Origin: Chionoecetes opilio
Lineage: Eukaryota; Arthropoda; Malacostraca; Decapoda; Majidae
NCBI GenBank assembly: GCA_016584305.1
Contig: JACEEZ010021678.1
Coordinates: forward strand, 1 to 64,000
Length of the DNA stretch: 64,000 nt
Direction of reading: 5' to 3'
The notes under the pieces are model-generated. The model was not told the origin of the DNA, did no database searches, and saw only the letters and a list, made by a program, of their open reading frames with translations. Of this stretch, positions 12,493 to 25,946 are shown piece by piece. The position numbers and the translations under genes are program-made. The stretch's first letter is position 1; the number at the start of each line of letters is the position of its first letter.

Positions 12493-14078
12493 TTTATAGC
12501 AATATGATAAGTAAAACTACTTGTATATATACAATAACGCTACAGTTTACAAGAAACTATGAAAAACACTTGCAATATACCGTTATATCACAATAAATAA
12601 CCTCTTACTCTTCTATTTAATAGCTTAATGTAATGTAAGCTACTTATAGGTGCAAATTTTTCTAAAAAGAGGATTTTATACTTCAATTTGTAGGAAAACA
12701 GTTATATATCAGACGATAACTAGCTAATATCATTGAAAAAACAAAACATTTATGGGTTTATAGCAAATATGATAAGTAAAACTACTTTGTATATATAACA
12801 ATAACGGCTACAGTTGACAAGAAACTATGAAAAACCGCTTGCCAATGATATACCTTATATAACAATAAATAACCTATTACTCTTCTATTTATTAGCTTTT
12901 TAATGTAATGTCAAGCTACTATAGGTGCAAATTATTTTAAAAAGAGGATTTTTATACTTCAATTTGTAGGAAAACAGATATATAGCACCGATAAACTAGC
13001 TTATACTATTTGAAACATACATTTTATGGTTTATAGCACTATGATAAGTAAAAACTACTTTTATATATACAATACCGCTACAGTTTAAAGAAACTATGAA
13101 AAAACGGTTGCAATATACAGTTATATCACAATAAAATAACCTCTTACTCTTCTATTTAATAGCTGATTGTAATGTAGGCTACTTATAGGTGGGTGAAAAT
13201 TATTCTAAAAAGAGGATTTTATACATCAATTTGTAGGAAAAACAGCTAATATATCACCGATAACTAGCTAATATCATGAAAAACACTACATTTTATGGGT
13301 TTATAGCAATATGAATAAGTAAAACTACTTTTATATATACAATAACGCAACAGTTTCAAGAAACTAAGTTAAAACGCTTGCAATATAAGTTTATCACAAG
13401 AAATAAGCTCTTACTCCTCTATTTAAGCTTATGTAATAAAAGCTACGTATAGGTGCAAATTATTCTAAAAAGAGGTTTTATACTTCAATTTAGGAAAACA
13501 GCTAATATAGCACCGATTAACAGCTAATCATTGAAAACACTACATTTTATGGGTTATAGCAATATGATAAGTAAAACTACTTTTATATAACAATACCGCT
13601 ACAGTTACAAGAAACCCCTATGAAAAAACGCTTGCAATATACAGTTATATCACAATAAAAACCTCTTACTCTTTATTTAATAGCTTATGTAATGTAGGCT
13701 ACTTATAGGTGCAAAATTATTCTAAAAAGAGGAGTTTAGACTTCAATTTGTAGGAAAAACAGCATATATCACCGATAAAATAGATAATTATCATTGAAAA
13801 ACACTACATTTTATGGGTTTATAGCAATATGATAAGTAAAACTACTTTTATTATACAATAACGCAACAGTTACAAGAAACTAAGTTAAAACGCTTGCAAT
13901 ATACAGTTATATCACAATTAAATAACCCATTACTCCATCTATTTAATAGCCTTTAATTAAGTTAAGCTACTTATAGGTCAAATATTCTAAAAAAGATTGT
14001 ATACTTCAATTTGGAGGAAAACAGCTATATATCACCCATAAACTAGCTAAAATCATTAATAAGAAACACATTCTGAGG
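12493..14078 (+). repeat. Monomer block B5: 6 monomers (insertion-rich)
   Basis: Clean until about 12705, then noisy with extra bases (for example AACGGCTACAG, GTAATGTCAAGC, GGTGGGTG). Total length 1586 bp, slightly above 6 x 262. The last monomer has TTTGGAGGAAAAC and a CACCCATAAAC end, typical of copies before a C-subfamily long unit. Confidence 0.85.
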
Positions 14079-14893
14079 TATAAAGCATTATCATAAGTAA
14101 ATTCCCTTATATAATGATATAACACTACAATTAAACAAGAAACTATGAAAAACAAGTATAATATACAATTTTAGCACATATAGGTCTCAAAACTCCTATT
14201 ATAAGCTTACAGTAGTTAAAATAGAACTATCTACCCGAAAACAACCTATAATACCACATTTTGAATTTCTCTATCAAAAAAAGGGCTGAATAATATCAAG
14301 TTTGACATTTTTTTAGCCGTCCAAAATACAATTAAACCACTTGAAAAAAACGTTGTTTTGTGATAAAATTGATACATGAAATTTCATGTGAAAAATACAT
14401 TATTTTAAGATCTTAATATTATAAAATATAATTGTGTAAAAGTGCTGAATATGTCAAATTTTGACATTTTTAAGGCTTTCAAAATTGCATTAAATACTTG
14501 AAAAAAAACGTTGTTATTAGGATAAAAAATGGATCCTAAATTCATGAAAATGCATATTTTAGCTCATAACATTGTAAAATATAGTTGTGTAAAAGTGCGA
14601 TATGTCAAATTTCGGACATTTTTAAGCCTTTTCAAAAAAAACATTGAAAATACTGAAAAACATTGTTTTTCAGATTAAAATTGATATCTAAATTCATGAA
14701 AAAACATATTTTTAGCTATTAATTTTGTATCAAATATAGTTGTAGCAAATATCAAAAGCTATTTAGCTATATATTTAAAGAAATAACTTCAATTTGTAGA
14801 AAAAAAAAAATCTTCACTGATAATTAGCTAAAATCATTGAAAACACTACAATTTTTTTTTTTTTAATTTATTTAAAAAAAAAAAAAAAAAGGG
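14079..14893 (+). repeat. Long unit LU6 (C subfamily, with homopolymer insertion)
   Basis: The C-type variants AATAATATCAAG and TTAGCCGTCC are present. Length is 815 bp because about 35 bp of T and A runs lie near its end. Without them it would be of normal length. Confidence 0.85.
14851..14890. other. T-run/A-run block at the end of LU6
   Basis: About 14 T, a short AATTTATTT, then about 17 A replace the normal TTTTAAGG between CACTACA and GGGTTATAG. No other copy has this. A false homopolymer consensus is likelier than a real insertion. Confidence 0.6.
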
Positions 14894-16734
14894 TTATAGA
14901 CTATGATAAATAAATCTACTTGTATATATACAATAACGCTACAGTTTACAAGAAACTATGAAAAACACTTGCAAAATACAGTTATATCACAATAAATAAC
15001 CTCTTATTCCTCTATTTAATAGCTTTATGTAATGTAAGCTACTTATAGGTGCAAATTTTTCTAAAAAGAGGATTTTATACTTCAATTTGTAGAAAAACAG
15101 TTATATATCACCGATAACTAGCTAATAGCATTGAAAACACTACATTTTATGGTTTTATAGCAATATGATAAGTAAAACTACTTGTATATATACAATAACG
15201 CTACAGTTTACAAGAAACTATGAAAAACGCTTGCAATATACCGTTATATCACAATAAATAACCTCTTACTCTTCTATTTAATAGCTTAATGTAATGTAAG
15301 CTACTTATAGGTGCAAATTTTTCTAAAAAGAGGATTTTATACTTCAATTTGTAGGAAAACAGTTATATATCACCGATAACTAGCTAATATCATTGAAAAC
15401 ACAACATTTTATGGGTTTATAGCAATATGATAAGTAAAACTACTTGTATATATACAATAACGCTACAGTTTACAAGAAACTATGAAAAACGCTTGCAATA
15501 TACCGTTATATAACAATAAATAACCTATTACTCTTCTATTTATTAGCTTAATGTAATGTAAGCTACTTATAGGTGCATCTTACTCTAAAAAGAGGATTTT
15601 ATACTTCAATATATAGGAAAACAGCTATACATCACCGATAACTAGCTAGTATCATTGAAAACACAACATTTTATGGGTTTATAGCAATATGATAAGTAAA
15701 ACTACTTGTATATATACAATAATGCTACAGTTTACAAGAAACTATGAAAAACGCTAGCAATATACCGTTATATAACAATAAATAACCTATTACTCTTCTA
15801 TTTATTAGCTTAATGTAATGTAAGCTACTTATAGTGCAAATTATTTTAAAAAGAGGATTTTATACTTCAATTTGTAGGAAAACAGCTATATAGCACCGAT
15901 AACTAGCTTATATCATTGAAAACACTACATTTTATGGGTTTATAGCAATATGATAAGTAAAACTACTTTTATATATACAATACCGCTACAGTTTACAAGA
16001 AACTATGAAAAACGCTTGCAATATACAGTTATATCACAATAAATAACCTCTTACTCTTCTATTTAATAGCTTATTGTAATGTAGGCTACTTATAGGTGCA
16101 AATTATTCTAAAAAGAGGATTTTATACTTCAATTTGTAGGAAAACAGCTATATATCACCGATAACTAGCTAATATCATTGAAAACACTACATTTTATGGG
16201 TTTATAGCAATATGATAAGTAAAACTACTTTTATATATACAATAACGCAACAGTTTACAAGAAACTAAGTTAAACGCTTGCAATATACAGTTATATCACA
16301 ATAAATAACCTCTTACTCCTCTATTTAAATAGTTTTAAATGTAATAAAGCTTTTTAATGGGTGAAAATTTAAATTTCCCAAAAAAGGGGAAATTTTATCT
16401 TCAATTTAAAGGGAAAAAGAAAAAATTTTTCACCGTAACTAGCTAATATCTTGAAAACACAACATTTTTTTGGGTTATAGCAATATTATAAGTAAAACTA
16501 CTTGAAATATATAAAATAACGCTACATTTTTCCCCAAAAAACTTTTAAAAAACGTTTGGGAATATTCTTTTATATAACAATAAAAAACCTATTCTCTTCT
16601 ATTTATTAGTTAATGTAAGTAAGCTACTTATATTTGCAAATTATTCTAAAAAAGGATTGTATACTTAAATTTTTGGAGGAAAAAGCTATATATCACCCAA
16701 AACTACTAAACATTAAAAAAGAACAAAATTTGGT
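14894..16734 (+). repeat. Monomer block B6: 7 monomers
   Basis: Clean from 14.9 to about 16.32 kb and noisy after that. The first copy has GATAAATAAATCTAC, shared with the copies after LU2, LU4 and LU7. One copy near 15.58 kb has the GCATCTTACTCTAAAAAG variant used below as a marker of a recurrent monomer type. Confidence 0.9.
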
Positions 16735-17550
16735 GTAAAAAAGCATTATCAAAAAGAAAATTTTCCTTCTTTTTTTAAAAGGGATTAAAAACAAACAATT
16801 AACAAGAAACTATAAAAAAACCCCGGTTAAAATATACAATTTTTTTCACAATATAGTCTAAAACTCCTATTTAACTTCAGATTTAAAAAATTTAGATATA
16901 CCCTAACAAAAACCCAAAACTAAAATCCACATTTTGAATTTCTCTATAAAAAAAAGGGCTGAAAAAATTTCAATTTTTGAACTTTTTTTTAGCCCGTCAA
17001 AAAACATTAAACACTTGAAAAAACGTTTTTTTTGATGAAAAAAATTGGTACTTAAAATTTTATGAAAAATACATATTTTTTTAAACTCTTAATATTATAA
17101 ATATAAATTTTTTTTAAAAATGCTTAAAATGTAAAATTTTTCATTTTTTTTAAACTTTTTAAAAATGCATTAAAATAAATTGAAAAAACTTGTTTTTTAG
17201 GGTAAAAATTTTTATACCTAAATTTTTATGAAAATGCCCTATTTTTTTGCTCATAAAATTGAAAATATAGTTGTGTAAAAGTGCTGAAAAAATGTCAAAT
17301 TTCGGGCATTTTTTAGCCTTTCAAAAAAAAAATTGAAATACTTGAAAAAAAATTGTTTTTTAGATTAAAATTGATATCTAAAATTTTATGAAAAATAAAA
17401 TTTTTTAGCTATTAATTTTTTTAAAATTAGTTGTGCAAATTCAAAAACATTTAGCTATATATTTAAAGAAAAAATACTTTAATTTTTAGAAAAAAAAAAT
17501 CTTCACTGATAATTAGCTAAAATCATTGAAAACTACATATTTTAAAGGGG
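16735..17550 (+). repeat. Long unit LU7 (noisy, C subfamily)
   Basis: Three sub-repeats are visible through many homopolymer errors. TTTAGCCCGTC marks the C subfamily, and the preceding monomer has the TGGAGGAAAA variant. Length 816 bp is inflated by extra T and A bases. Confidence 0.8.
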
Positions 17551-19787
17551 TTTTTAGGAAAAATTTATAAATAAATCTACTTTATATATCAATAACGCTA
17601 CATTTACAAGAAACTATGAAAAACACCCTTTCAAAATACGTTTATACACAATAAATAACCTCTTATTCCCCTATTTAAAGCTTTATGAATGTAAGCTACT
17701 TATAGGTGAAAATTTTTCTAAAAAGAGGATTTTATACTTCAATTTGTAGAAAAACAGTTATATATCCCGATAACTAGCTAATAGCATTGAAAACACTACT
17801 TTTTTATGGTTTTATAGAAATTGATAAGTAAAACTACTTGTATATATACAATAACCTACGTTACAGAACTCTGAAAAACGCTAGCAATATAAGTTATTCA
17901 CAATAATACTCTTACTCCTTTATTGTAATAGTTTTATTAATGTAACTACTTATAGTTGCAAATATTAAAAGATGATTTTATACTCATTTGTAGGAAAACA
18001 GGTTATATAACGATAACTAACTAAATCATTGAAAACACAACATTTTAGGTTTAATAGCAATATGAAAAGTAAAACTACTTGTATATAAATAAAACGCTAC
18101 AGTTTTACAAGAACTATGAAAAACGCTGCAATACCGTTATATAAATAAATAACCTATTACTCTTCTTTTATTAGCTATGTAATGTAAGCTACTTATAGGT
18201 GAAAATTTTTCTAAAAAGAGGATTTTATACTTCAATTTGTAGGAAAACAGTTATATATCAACGTAACTAGCTTATATCATGAAAACAAACATTTAGGTTT
18301 ATAGCAATATGATAATAAACTACTTGTTATATTACAATAACGCTACAGTTTACAAGAAACTATGAAAAACGCAGCATTATACCGTATATCACAATAAATA
18401 CCATTATCTTCTATTTATTAGCTTAATGTAATGTAAGCCCTAATTTGGAATTTATATACAAAAAAGGAAATTATACTTCATTTTGAGAAGCCCTATTATC
18501 ACAGAAACTGAAAGCTGCAATATAAAACAACATTTTAATGGGTTTATAGCATATGTTATAGTAAAACTATATGTAAATACAATAAAGGTACAATTTTTAC
18601 AAGAGAGCAATGATTTATACTTGAATATACCTAATACAATAATAACCTTCACTCTTATTATTAACTTAATGTTAATGTTAAGCTATGATAGTAAATTTTT
18701 TTTAAAAAGGGGGATTTTTACTTCTTGGGTAAAAAACAGCTATATATCACCGATAACTAGCTAAATCATTGAAAACACTATATTTTAGGGGTTTTATGCA
18801 ATATGATAAAAAACTACTTTTATAAAACAATAACGTACTTTCAAAAATTAAAAAACCTTCCAATATACATTATATCACAAAAATAACCTCTCTCTCTATT
18901 TTTTTTTTTGTAATGTAACACTTATATTTAAAAATATTCTAAAAAGAGGATTGTATACATCAATTTGTAGGAAAACACCTATATTTTCCCGGGGGATAAC
19001 TAGTAATACTTGAAACACAAAATTTTTGGGGTTTATGATAAGAAAAACTACTTGAAAATTACAAAAACGCTACAGTTTACAAGAAACTTGAAAAACGCTT
19101 GCAATATCTGTTATTAACAATAAAAAACCTTTTCCCCTCCTCTATTTAATATTTTAGCATATCCCTATTTAAAGGTGCAAATTATTCTAAAAAGAGGATT
19201 TTATTTTTGAATTTGGTGGGAAAAACACTATTTTCACCGAAAACTACAAATATCTTGAAACAAAAATTTTTTTGGGGTTTATAGCAAATGAAAATAAAAC
19301 TTTTGTATATATGTACAAAAACGCTAAGTTTACAAAAATAAAAAAAACGCTTTTGCTTTTAACATTTTATACACAATAAATAACCTCTTACCCTCTATTT
19401 AATAGCTTTAAAAATTAAATGTAAGCTACTTATAGGTGAAATTATTCAAAAAGTTTTTTTAACTTAAATTTTGTGGAAACAGCTATATATCCCGATAACT
19501 ACTAATTCATTGAAACAAAACATTTTTATGGGTTTATAGCAATATGTAAGAAAAACATTTGTATATATACAATAACTCTACAGTTTAAAAAAACATAAAA
19601 AAACGTTTTGCAATATACCGTTAATAACAATAAATAACCTATTACTCTTCTATTTATTAGCTTAATGTAATGTAGCTACTTATAGGTGCAAATTATTCAA
19701 AAAAAAGGTTTGTATCTTCAATTTGTGGGAAAAACGCTATATATCACCAAAACTACTAAAATCATTGAAAAAAACACATTTTGGGGG
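17551..19787 (+). repeat. Monomer block B7: 9 monomers (noisy)
   Basis: Nine copies occupy 2237 bp, a mean of 249 bp. The copy at about 18.42-18.54 kb is the most degraded, yet still ends in GGGTTTATAGC. Homopolymer growth (CCCGGGGG near 18.98 kb) again suggests poor consensus. Confidence 0.8.
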
Positions 19788-20546
19788 TATAAAGCATTAT
19801 CATTAGGTAAATTCCTTCTATTAATGTAAAACACAAAAATTTAAAACAAGAACTTAAAAAACACGTATAATATACAATTGTTCACAATATGATCTCAAAC
19901 TCCTTGCTTACAGTAGTTTAAAAAAAAATTTCAAACGAAAAAAACTAAAAAAATACCACATTTTGAATTTCTCTAAAAAAAGGGGGGTGAATAATGTAAA
20001 TTTTTCGACTTTTTTTTAGCCTTAAAAAATACATTAAACCTTGAAAAAACGTTGTTTTGATGAAAAAAAATTGATACAAAATTCATAAAAAATACATATT
20101 TCAAGCTCTTAATTTTATAACATATTTTGTGTAAAATGCTGATAAGTCAATTTTTGCATTTTTAAGGCTTTCAAAAATCATTAAAATTTTTAAAAAAAAC
20201 CTTGTTTTTGGGATTAAAATTGCTACCTAAATTTCATGAAAATCATATTTTTAGCTCAAAACTTTGTAAATATAGTTTGTAAAAAGTGCTAAATATGCAA
20301 ATTTTTCGACATTTTTTGCCTTTAAAAAAAACATTAAAATACTTGAAAAAACTTTGTTTTCAGTTTAAAATTGATATCTAAATTTCATGAAAATACATAT
20401 TTTTAGCTATTGTTTGGGGGGAAAATATTTTGAAAATATCAAAAGCTATTTAGCTAAGATTAAAGAATATACTTCAATTTGTAGAAAAAAAAAAACTCTT
20501 CCACTGTCAGCTAAAATAATTGAAAACACTACTTTTTAAGGGGTTT
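19788..20546 (+). repeat. Long unit LU8
   Basis: All three sub-repeats are present but noisy. CATATTTCAAGCTC in sub-repeat 1 is shared with LU18 and resembles LU20. The first dyad sits after AAGGGGGGTGAATAATG, an expanded form of the AAGGGGTGAATAATG seen in LU5 and LU17. Confidence 0.8.
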
Positions 20547-21304
20547 TTTTTAGCAATAGATAAGTAAAACTACTTTAAATTATACAATAACGACAGTTTA
20601 AAAAAAACTATGAAAAACATTTGAAATATACCGTTTTAACCCAAAAAAATCCCTCTTCTCTTCTATTTAATAGCTTATTGAATGAAAGCTACTTAAGTGA
20701 AAATTATTCTAAAAAGAGGATTTTATACTTAAATTTTTAGGAAAAATATATATCACCGATAACTCTAATTCATTGAAAACACTACTTTTAGGGGTTTATA
20801 GAAATATATAAGTAAAACTACTTTTATTATACATAAAGCAACTTTTTACAAAAAACTATGAAAACCTTTTTGAAAATATACATTTTATATCAAAATAAAT
20901 AACCTCTTACTCCTCTATTTAATACTTTATGTAAGAAAGCACTTATGGTGCAAATTATTCTAAAAAGTTTTTTTTTATACTTCAATTTGGGGGGGGGGGG
21001 GAAAAAACTTATATATCAAAAACTAGCTAATATCATTGAAAACCAAATTTTATGGCTTTACAATATGATAATAAAATATTTGTATATTACTAACGCTACA
21101 GTTTACAAGAAACATGAAAAACGCTTGCAATTATCGTTATAAAACAATAAAAACCTATTACTCTTCTATTTATTTTTAAATGAATGTAAGCTACTTATGG
21201 GTGCAAATTATTCAAAAAAAAAGGATTGTATATTTTCAATTTGGAGGAAAACAGCTATATATCACCCAAAACAAAAAAACTTTAAAAAGAACACATTTTG
21301 AGTG
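20547..21304 (+). repeat. Monomer block B8: 3 monomers (noisy)
   Basis: Three copies in 758 bp, one of the shortest blocks. It contains a run of 12 G at about 20989-21001 in place of the normal TGTAGG, an error-like homopolymer. The copy before LU9 has TTTGGAGGAAAACAGC, as expected before a C-type long unit. Confidence 0.85.
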
Positions 21305-22075
21305 TATAAAGCATTATCATAAAGAAAATTTCCCTTTTCTATTAATGATATAACCTAAAATTTTCCGAAACTATAAAAAACACTATAATTAAAATTTTAT
21401 CACAATATAGGTTCAAACTCCTATTATAAGCTTACTTTTTAAAATAGAAATTTCAAACGAAAAAAACTATAATACCAATTTTAAATTTTCTCAAATAAAA
21501 AAAGGGCTGAAAATATAAATTTTCGAATTTTTTACCCCGTAAAAAAAATACTTTAAAAAACCTTGAAAAAACGTTGTTTTGATGAAAAAAAATTGATACA
21601 TAAATTTCATAAAAAAATACATTTTTTAAAAGCTCTTAATATTAAAAAAATTTAAGTTGTTTAAAAGTCCTGATATGTCAAATTTTGACATTTTTAAGGG
21701 CTTTAAAAAATGCTTAAAAATACTTGAAAAACTTTTGTTTTTAGGTTTAAAAATTGCTCCCTAAATTTCAAAAAAATGCAATTTTTAGCTCAAAACATTG
21801 TAAAATATATTTGTGAAAATTGCTAAATAATGTAAAATTTCGACATTTTTTAGCCTTTAAAAAAAACCATTAAAATACTTAAAAAAAACATTTTTTTTCA
21901 GTTTAAAATTATATCTAATTTCAAAAAAAATACTATTTTTAGCTTTTAAATTTTGTAAAATATAGTTGTAGCAATATAAAAAGCTATTTAGCTACAGATA
22001 TAAAAAAATCCAAATTTGTAGAAAAAAAAAACTCTTCACAAAAACTACTAAAAAAAGAAAACCTACTTTTTAAGG
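21305..22075 (+). repeat. Long unit LU9 (noisy, C subfamily)
   Basis: AATTTTATCACAATATAGG in the head and the preceding GGAGG monomer place it with LU2, LU6, LU7, LU15 and LU24. The three sub-repeats are intact in order. Confidence 0.82.
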
Positions 22076-23583
22076 TTTATAAAAATATGATAAGTAAAAC
22101 TCTTGTATATATACAAAAAACGCTACAGTTTACAAAACTATGAAAACACTTGAAATATACCGTTATATCAAAAATAGCCTTTTATCTTCTATTTAATAGT
22201 TTAATGTATGTAAGCTACTTATAGGTGCAAATTTTTCTAAAAAGAGGTTTTTTATACTTCAATTATTTAGGAAACAGTTATAATCACCAAAAAACTAGCA
22301 AATTTTAAAAAACACTACTTTTTTAGGGGTTTTAAGCATAGATAAGAAAAACTATTGTATAATAAAATAACGCTACATTTTTACAAGAAACTATGAAAAA
22401 CCTTGCAATATACCGTTATACAATAAAAATACCTCTTACCTTCTATTTATTAGCTTCATGTAATGTAAGCTACTTTGGGGCATCTTACTCTAAAAAGAGG
22501 ATTTTATACTTAATTTTAGGGAACGCTATTATCACCGATAATAGCTAATTCATTGAAAACACTACTTTTTTATGGGTTTTAGAATTGATAAGTAAAACTA
22601 CTTGTATATATAAAATAACGCTACAGTTTACAAAAAACTATAAAAAACGCTTGCAATATACCGTTTATAAAATAAATAACCTATTACTCTTCTTTTTATT
22701 ACTTAATGTAATTGTAAGCTACTTATGGTGCAAATTATTCTAAAAAAGGATTTTATCTTCAATTTGTAGTAACACGGTTATATCACCGAAAACTACTAAT
22801 ATCTTAAAAACACAACATTTAGGGTTTTATGGGCATATGATAAGAAAAACTATTGTATATATAAAATAACGCTACAGTTTACAAGAAACTATGAAAAACG
22901 TTGCAATATCGTTATATCAAAATAAATAACCTCTTCCTCTTCTTTTTAATATTTTTTTATGAAGTAAGCTCTTATGGTGAAAAATTATTCTAAAAAGAGG
23001 TTTGTATGCTGAATTTGTAGGAAAACAGCTATATTCACCGTACCTGCAAATTTCTTAAAAACCAACTTTTTAGGGGTTTATAGCAATATATAAGAAAATC
23101 TCTTGTATATATACAAAAACGCTACAGCTTACAAAAACTATAAAAAACGCTTGAAAATATACATTTAACACAAAAAAATAACCTCTTCTCTTCTTTTTAA
23201 AATATTTTTTTATGAAATGAAAACTACTTTGGGTGCAAATTATTCTAAATGGAGGTTTGTATACATCTTTGTGGGAAAACAGCTATATTCACCGATAATA
23301 CTAATACATTGAAAACCAACTTTTAGGGGGTTATGAAAAGAAAAAACTACTTGTATATACCCCAAAAACGCTACAGTTTACAAGAAACATGAAATACGCT
23401 TCCCAAATATACCGTTATATAAAAAATCCCTATTACTCTTCTATTTATTTGCTTAGTGTAATGTAAGCTAGTTATAGGTGCAAATTATTCTAAAAAAAAA
23501 GATTGTATACTTCAATTTGTAGAAAAACAGCTTTATATCACCGATAACTAGCTAAAATCATTGAAAAGAACACATTTTGAGGG
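22076..23583 (+). repeat. Monomer block B9: 6 monomers (noisy)
   Basis: Six copies in 1508 bp. The fifth boundary (near 23.33 kb) has the short form GGGGGTTATGAAAAG, apparently the 10-bp deletion seen as GGGTTATGATAAG elsewhere. The last copy has GCTAGTTATAGG. This pair of variants also precedes LU12, LU21, LU23, LU25 and LU26. Confidence 0.82.
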
Positions 23584-24362
23584 TATAAAGCATTATTATA
23601 AGGTAAATTCCTTCTATTAATTATATAACACAACAATTAACAAGAAACTATGAAAAACACGTATAATATACAATTGTATCACAATCTAGAGTCTCAAACT
23701 CCTATTATAAGCTTACAGTAGTTTAAAATAGAAATTTCTAACGAAAACAACTATAATACCACATTTTGAATTTCTCTATCAAAAAAAGGGTTGAATAATG
23801 TCAATTTTCGACATTTTTTAGCCCTTCAAAAATACATTAAAACACTTGAAAAAACGTTGTTTTGATGAATAATTTGATACATAAATTTCATGAAAAATAC
23901 ATATTTTAAGCTCTTAATATTATAAAATATAGTTGTGTAAAAGTGCTGAATAATGTCAAATTTGACATTTTTAAGGCCTTCAAAAATGCATTAAAATACT
24001 TGAAAAAACGTTGTTTTTAGGATAAATTTGCTACCTAAATTTCATGAATATGCATAATTTTAGCTCATAACATTGTAAAATATAGTTGTGTAAAAGTGCT
24101 GAATAATGTCAAATTACGACATTTTTTAGCCTTTCAAAAAAACATTAAAATACTTGAAAAAACGTTGTTTTCAGATTAAAATTGATTTCTAAATTACATG
24201 AAAAATACATATTTTTAGCTATTAATTTTGTAAAATATAGTTGTAGCAAATATCAAAAGTTATTTAGCTACAGATATAAAGAAATATACTTCAATTTGTA
24301 GAAAAAAACAACTCTTCAGTGATAACTAGCTAAAATCATTGAAAAACACTACATTTTAAGGG
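23584..24362 (+). repeat. Long unit LU10 (clean, A subfamily)
   Basis: Diagnostic changes are AAGGCCTTC (sub-repeat 2), CAAATTACGACATT and CTAAATTACATG (sub-repeat 3) and CTCTTCAGTG (tail). They are shared with LU16, LU19b and LU21, which lie 15 to 26 kb away. It is a clean island between noisy stretches. Confidence 0.92.
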
Positions 24363-25152
24363 TTATAGCAATATGATAAGTGAAAAACTACTTGTATATA
24401 TACAATAACGCTACAGTTTTCAAGAAAACTAGAAAAGCACTTGGAATATACCGTTTATATCACACTATCTAACCTTTTACTCTTCTATGTAATACTTAAT
24501 GTAATGTAAGCTACTTATAGGTGCAAAATGTTTTCTAAAAAGAGATTTTATATACTTCAATTTGTAGGAAAACCGTTATCTATCACCGATAAACTAGCTA
24601 TATCATTGAAAAACATACATTTTTAGGGTTGTATAGGCAATATGATAAGTAAAACTACTTGATATATACAATAACGCTACAGTTTCAAGAAACTCTGAAA
24701 AACGCTTGCAATATAACAGTTATATCACAATAAGATAAACTCTTACTCCTTTAATTTAATAGCTTTATGTAATGTAGCTCTTATTGGTGCAAATTATTCT
24801 AAAAAGAGGATTTTATACTCAATGTAGGAAAACAGCTATAGTCCACCGATAACAGCTAATATCATTGAAAACACACATTTTATTGGGTTTATAGCAATAT
24901 GATAAGTAAAACTATCTGTATATATACAATAAACTGCAACAGTTTACAGAAACCTATGAAAAAAACGCTTGCAAATACCGTTATATATAAATAAATAACT
25001 ATTACTCTTCTATTATTAGCTTAATGTAATGTAAGCTACTTATAGGTGCAAATTATTCTAATAAAAAAGGATTGTCATACTTCAATATAGCGAAAACAGC
25101 TATATTATCACCGATAACTAGGTAGAATCATTGAAAAGAAAACATTTGAGGG
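24363..25152 (+). repeat. Monomer block B10: 3 monomers (noisy)
   Basis: Three copies in 790 bp, with both extra and missing bases. Noise begins at about 24340 inside the tail of LU10. Confidence 0.87.
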
Positions 25153-25946
25153 TATAAAAGCATTATCATTAGGTTGAAATTCCTTCTATTAATGATATAC
25201 ACAAGAAATTAACAAGAAAACTATGCAAAAACACGTATAATATACAATTGTATCACAATTATAGAGTCTCAAACTCCTATTATTAAGCTTACAGTAGTTT
25301 AAAATAGAAATTCTAACGAAAACAACTATAATACCACATTTTGAAGTTCTCTATCAAAAAAGGGGTGTATAATGTCAATTTCGACATTTTTTTAAGCCCT
25401 TTCAAAAAATACATTAAAACACTTGAAAAACGTTGTTTTGATGAATAAAATTGATACATAAATTTCATGAAAAATACATATTTTAAACTCTTAAACATTA
25501 TAAAATATAGTTGTGTAAAAGCTGCTGAATAATGTCAAATTTGACATTTTTAAGGTTTGCAAAAATGCAGTAACTATTGAAAAACGTTGTTTTTTAGATT
25601 TAAAATTGCTACCTAAATTTCATTGAAAGGCAATTTTTAGCTCATAAACATTGTAAAAATATAGTGTGTTCAAAAAGTGCTGGAATAATGTCAAAATCTC
25701 GACATTTTTTAGCCTTTCAAAACAATATAAAATACTGCAAAAAAAAACATTGTTGTCAGATTTAAAATGAATCTAAATTTCATGAAAAATACATGTTTTT
25801 AGCTATTACTTTTGTAAAAATATAGTGTAGCAAATATCAAAAGCTATTTAGCACAGATATAAAGAAAATATACTTCAATTTGTAGAAAAAAACAACTCTT
25901 CACTTGATAAATAGCTAAAATAATGAAAACCACTACATTTTAAGGG
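25153..25946 (+). repeat. Long unit LU11
   Basis: Shares TTTAAAATGAATCTAAAT and ACATGTTTTTAGC in sub-repeat 3 with LU12, and CAAAATCTCGACATT in the dyad of sub-repeat 3. It is noisy with a net gain of bases (794 bp). Confidence 0.85.

Noticed and set aside
18452..18764. Overlapping open frames on both strands at 18.45-18.76 kb
   Set aside because: They sit in the most degraded monomers of block B7 and have low-complexity, AT-driven composition; clean monomers have stops in these frames.
20989..21001. Run of about 12 G as a G-quadruplex or regulatory tract
   Set aside because: It replaces the normal TGTAGGAAAA of a monomer in a zone full of homopolymer growth, so a consensus error is the better explanation.
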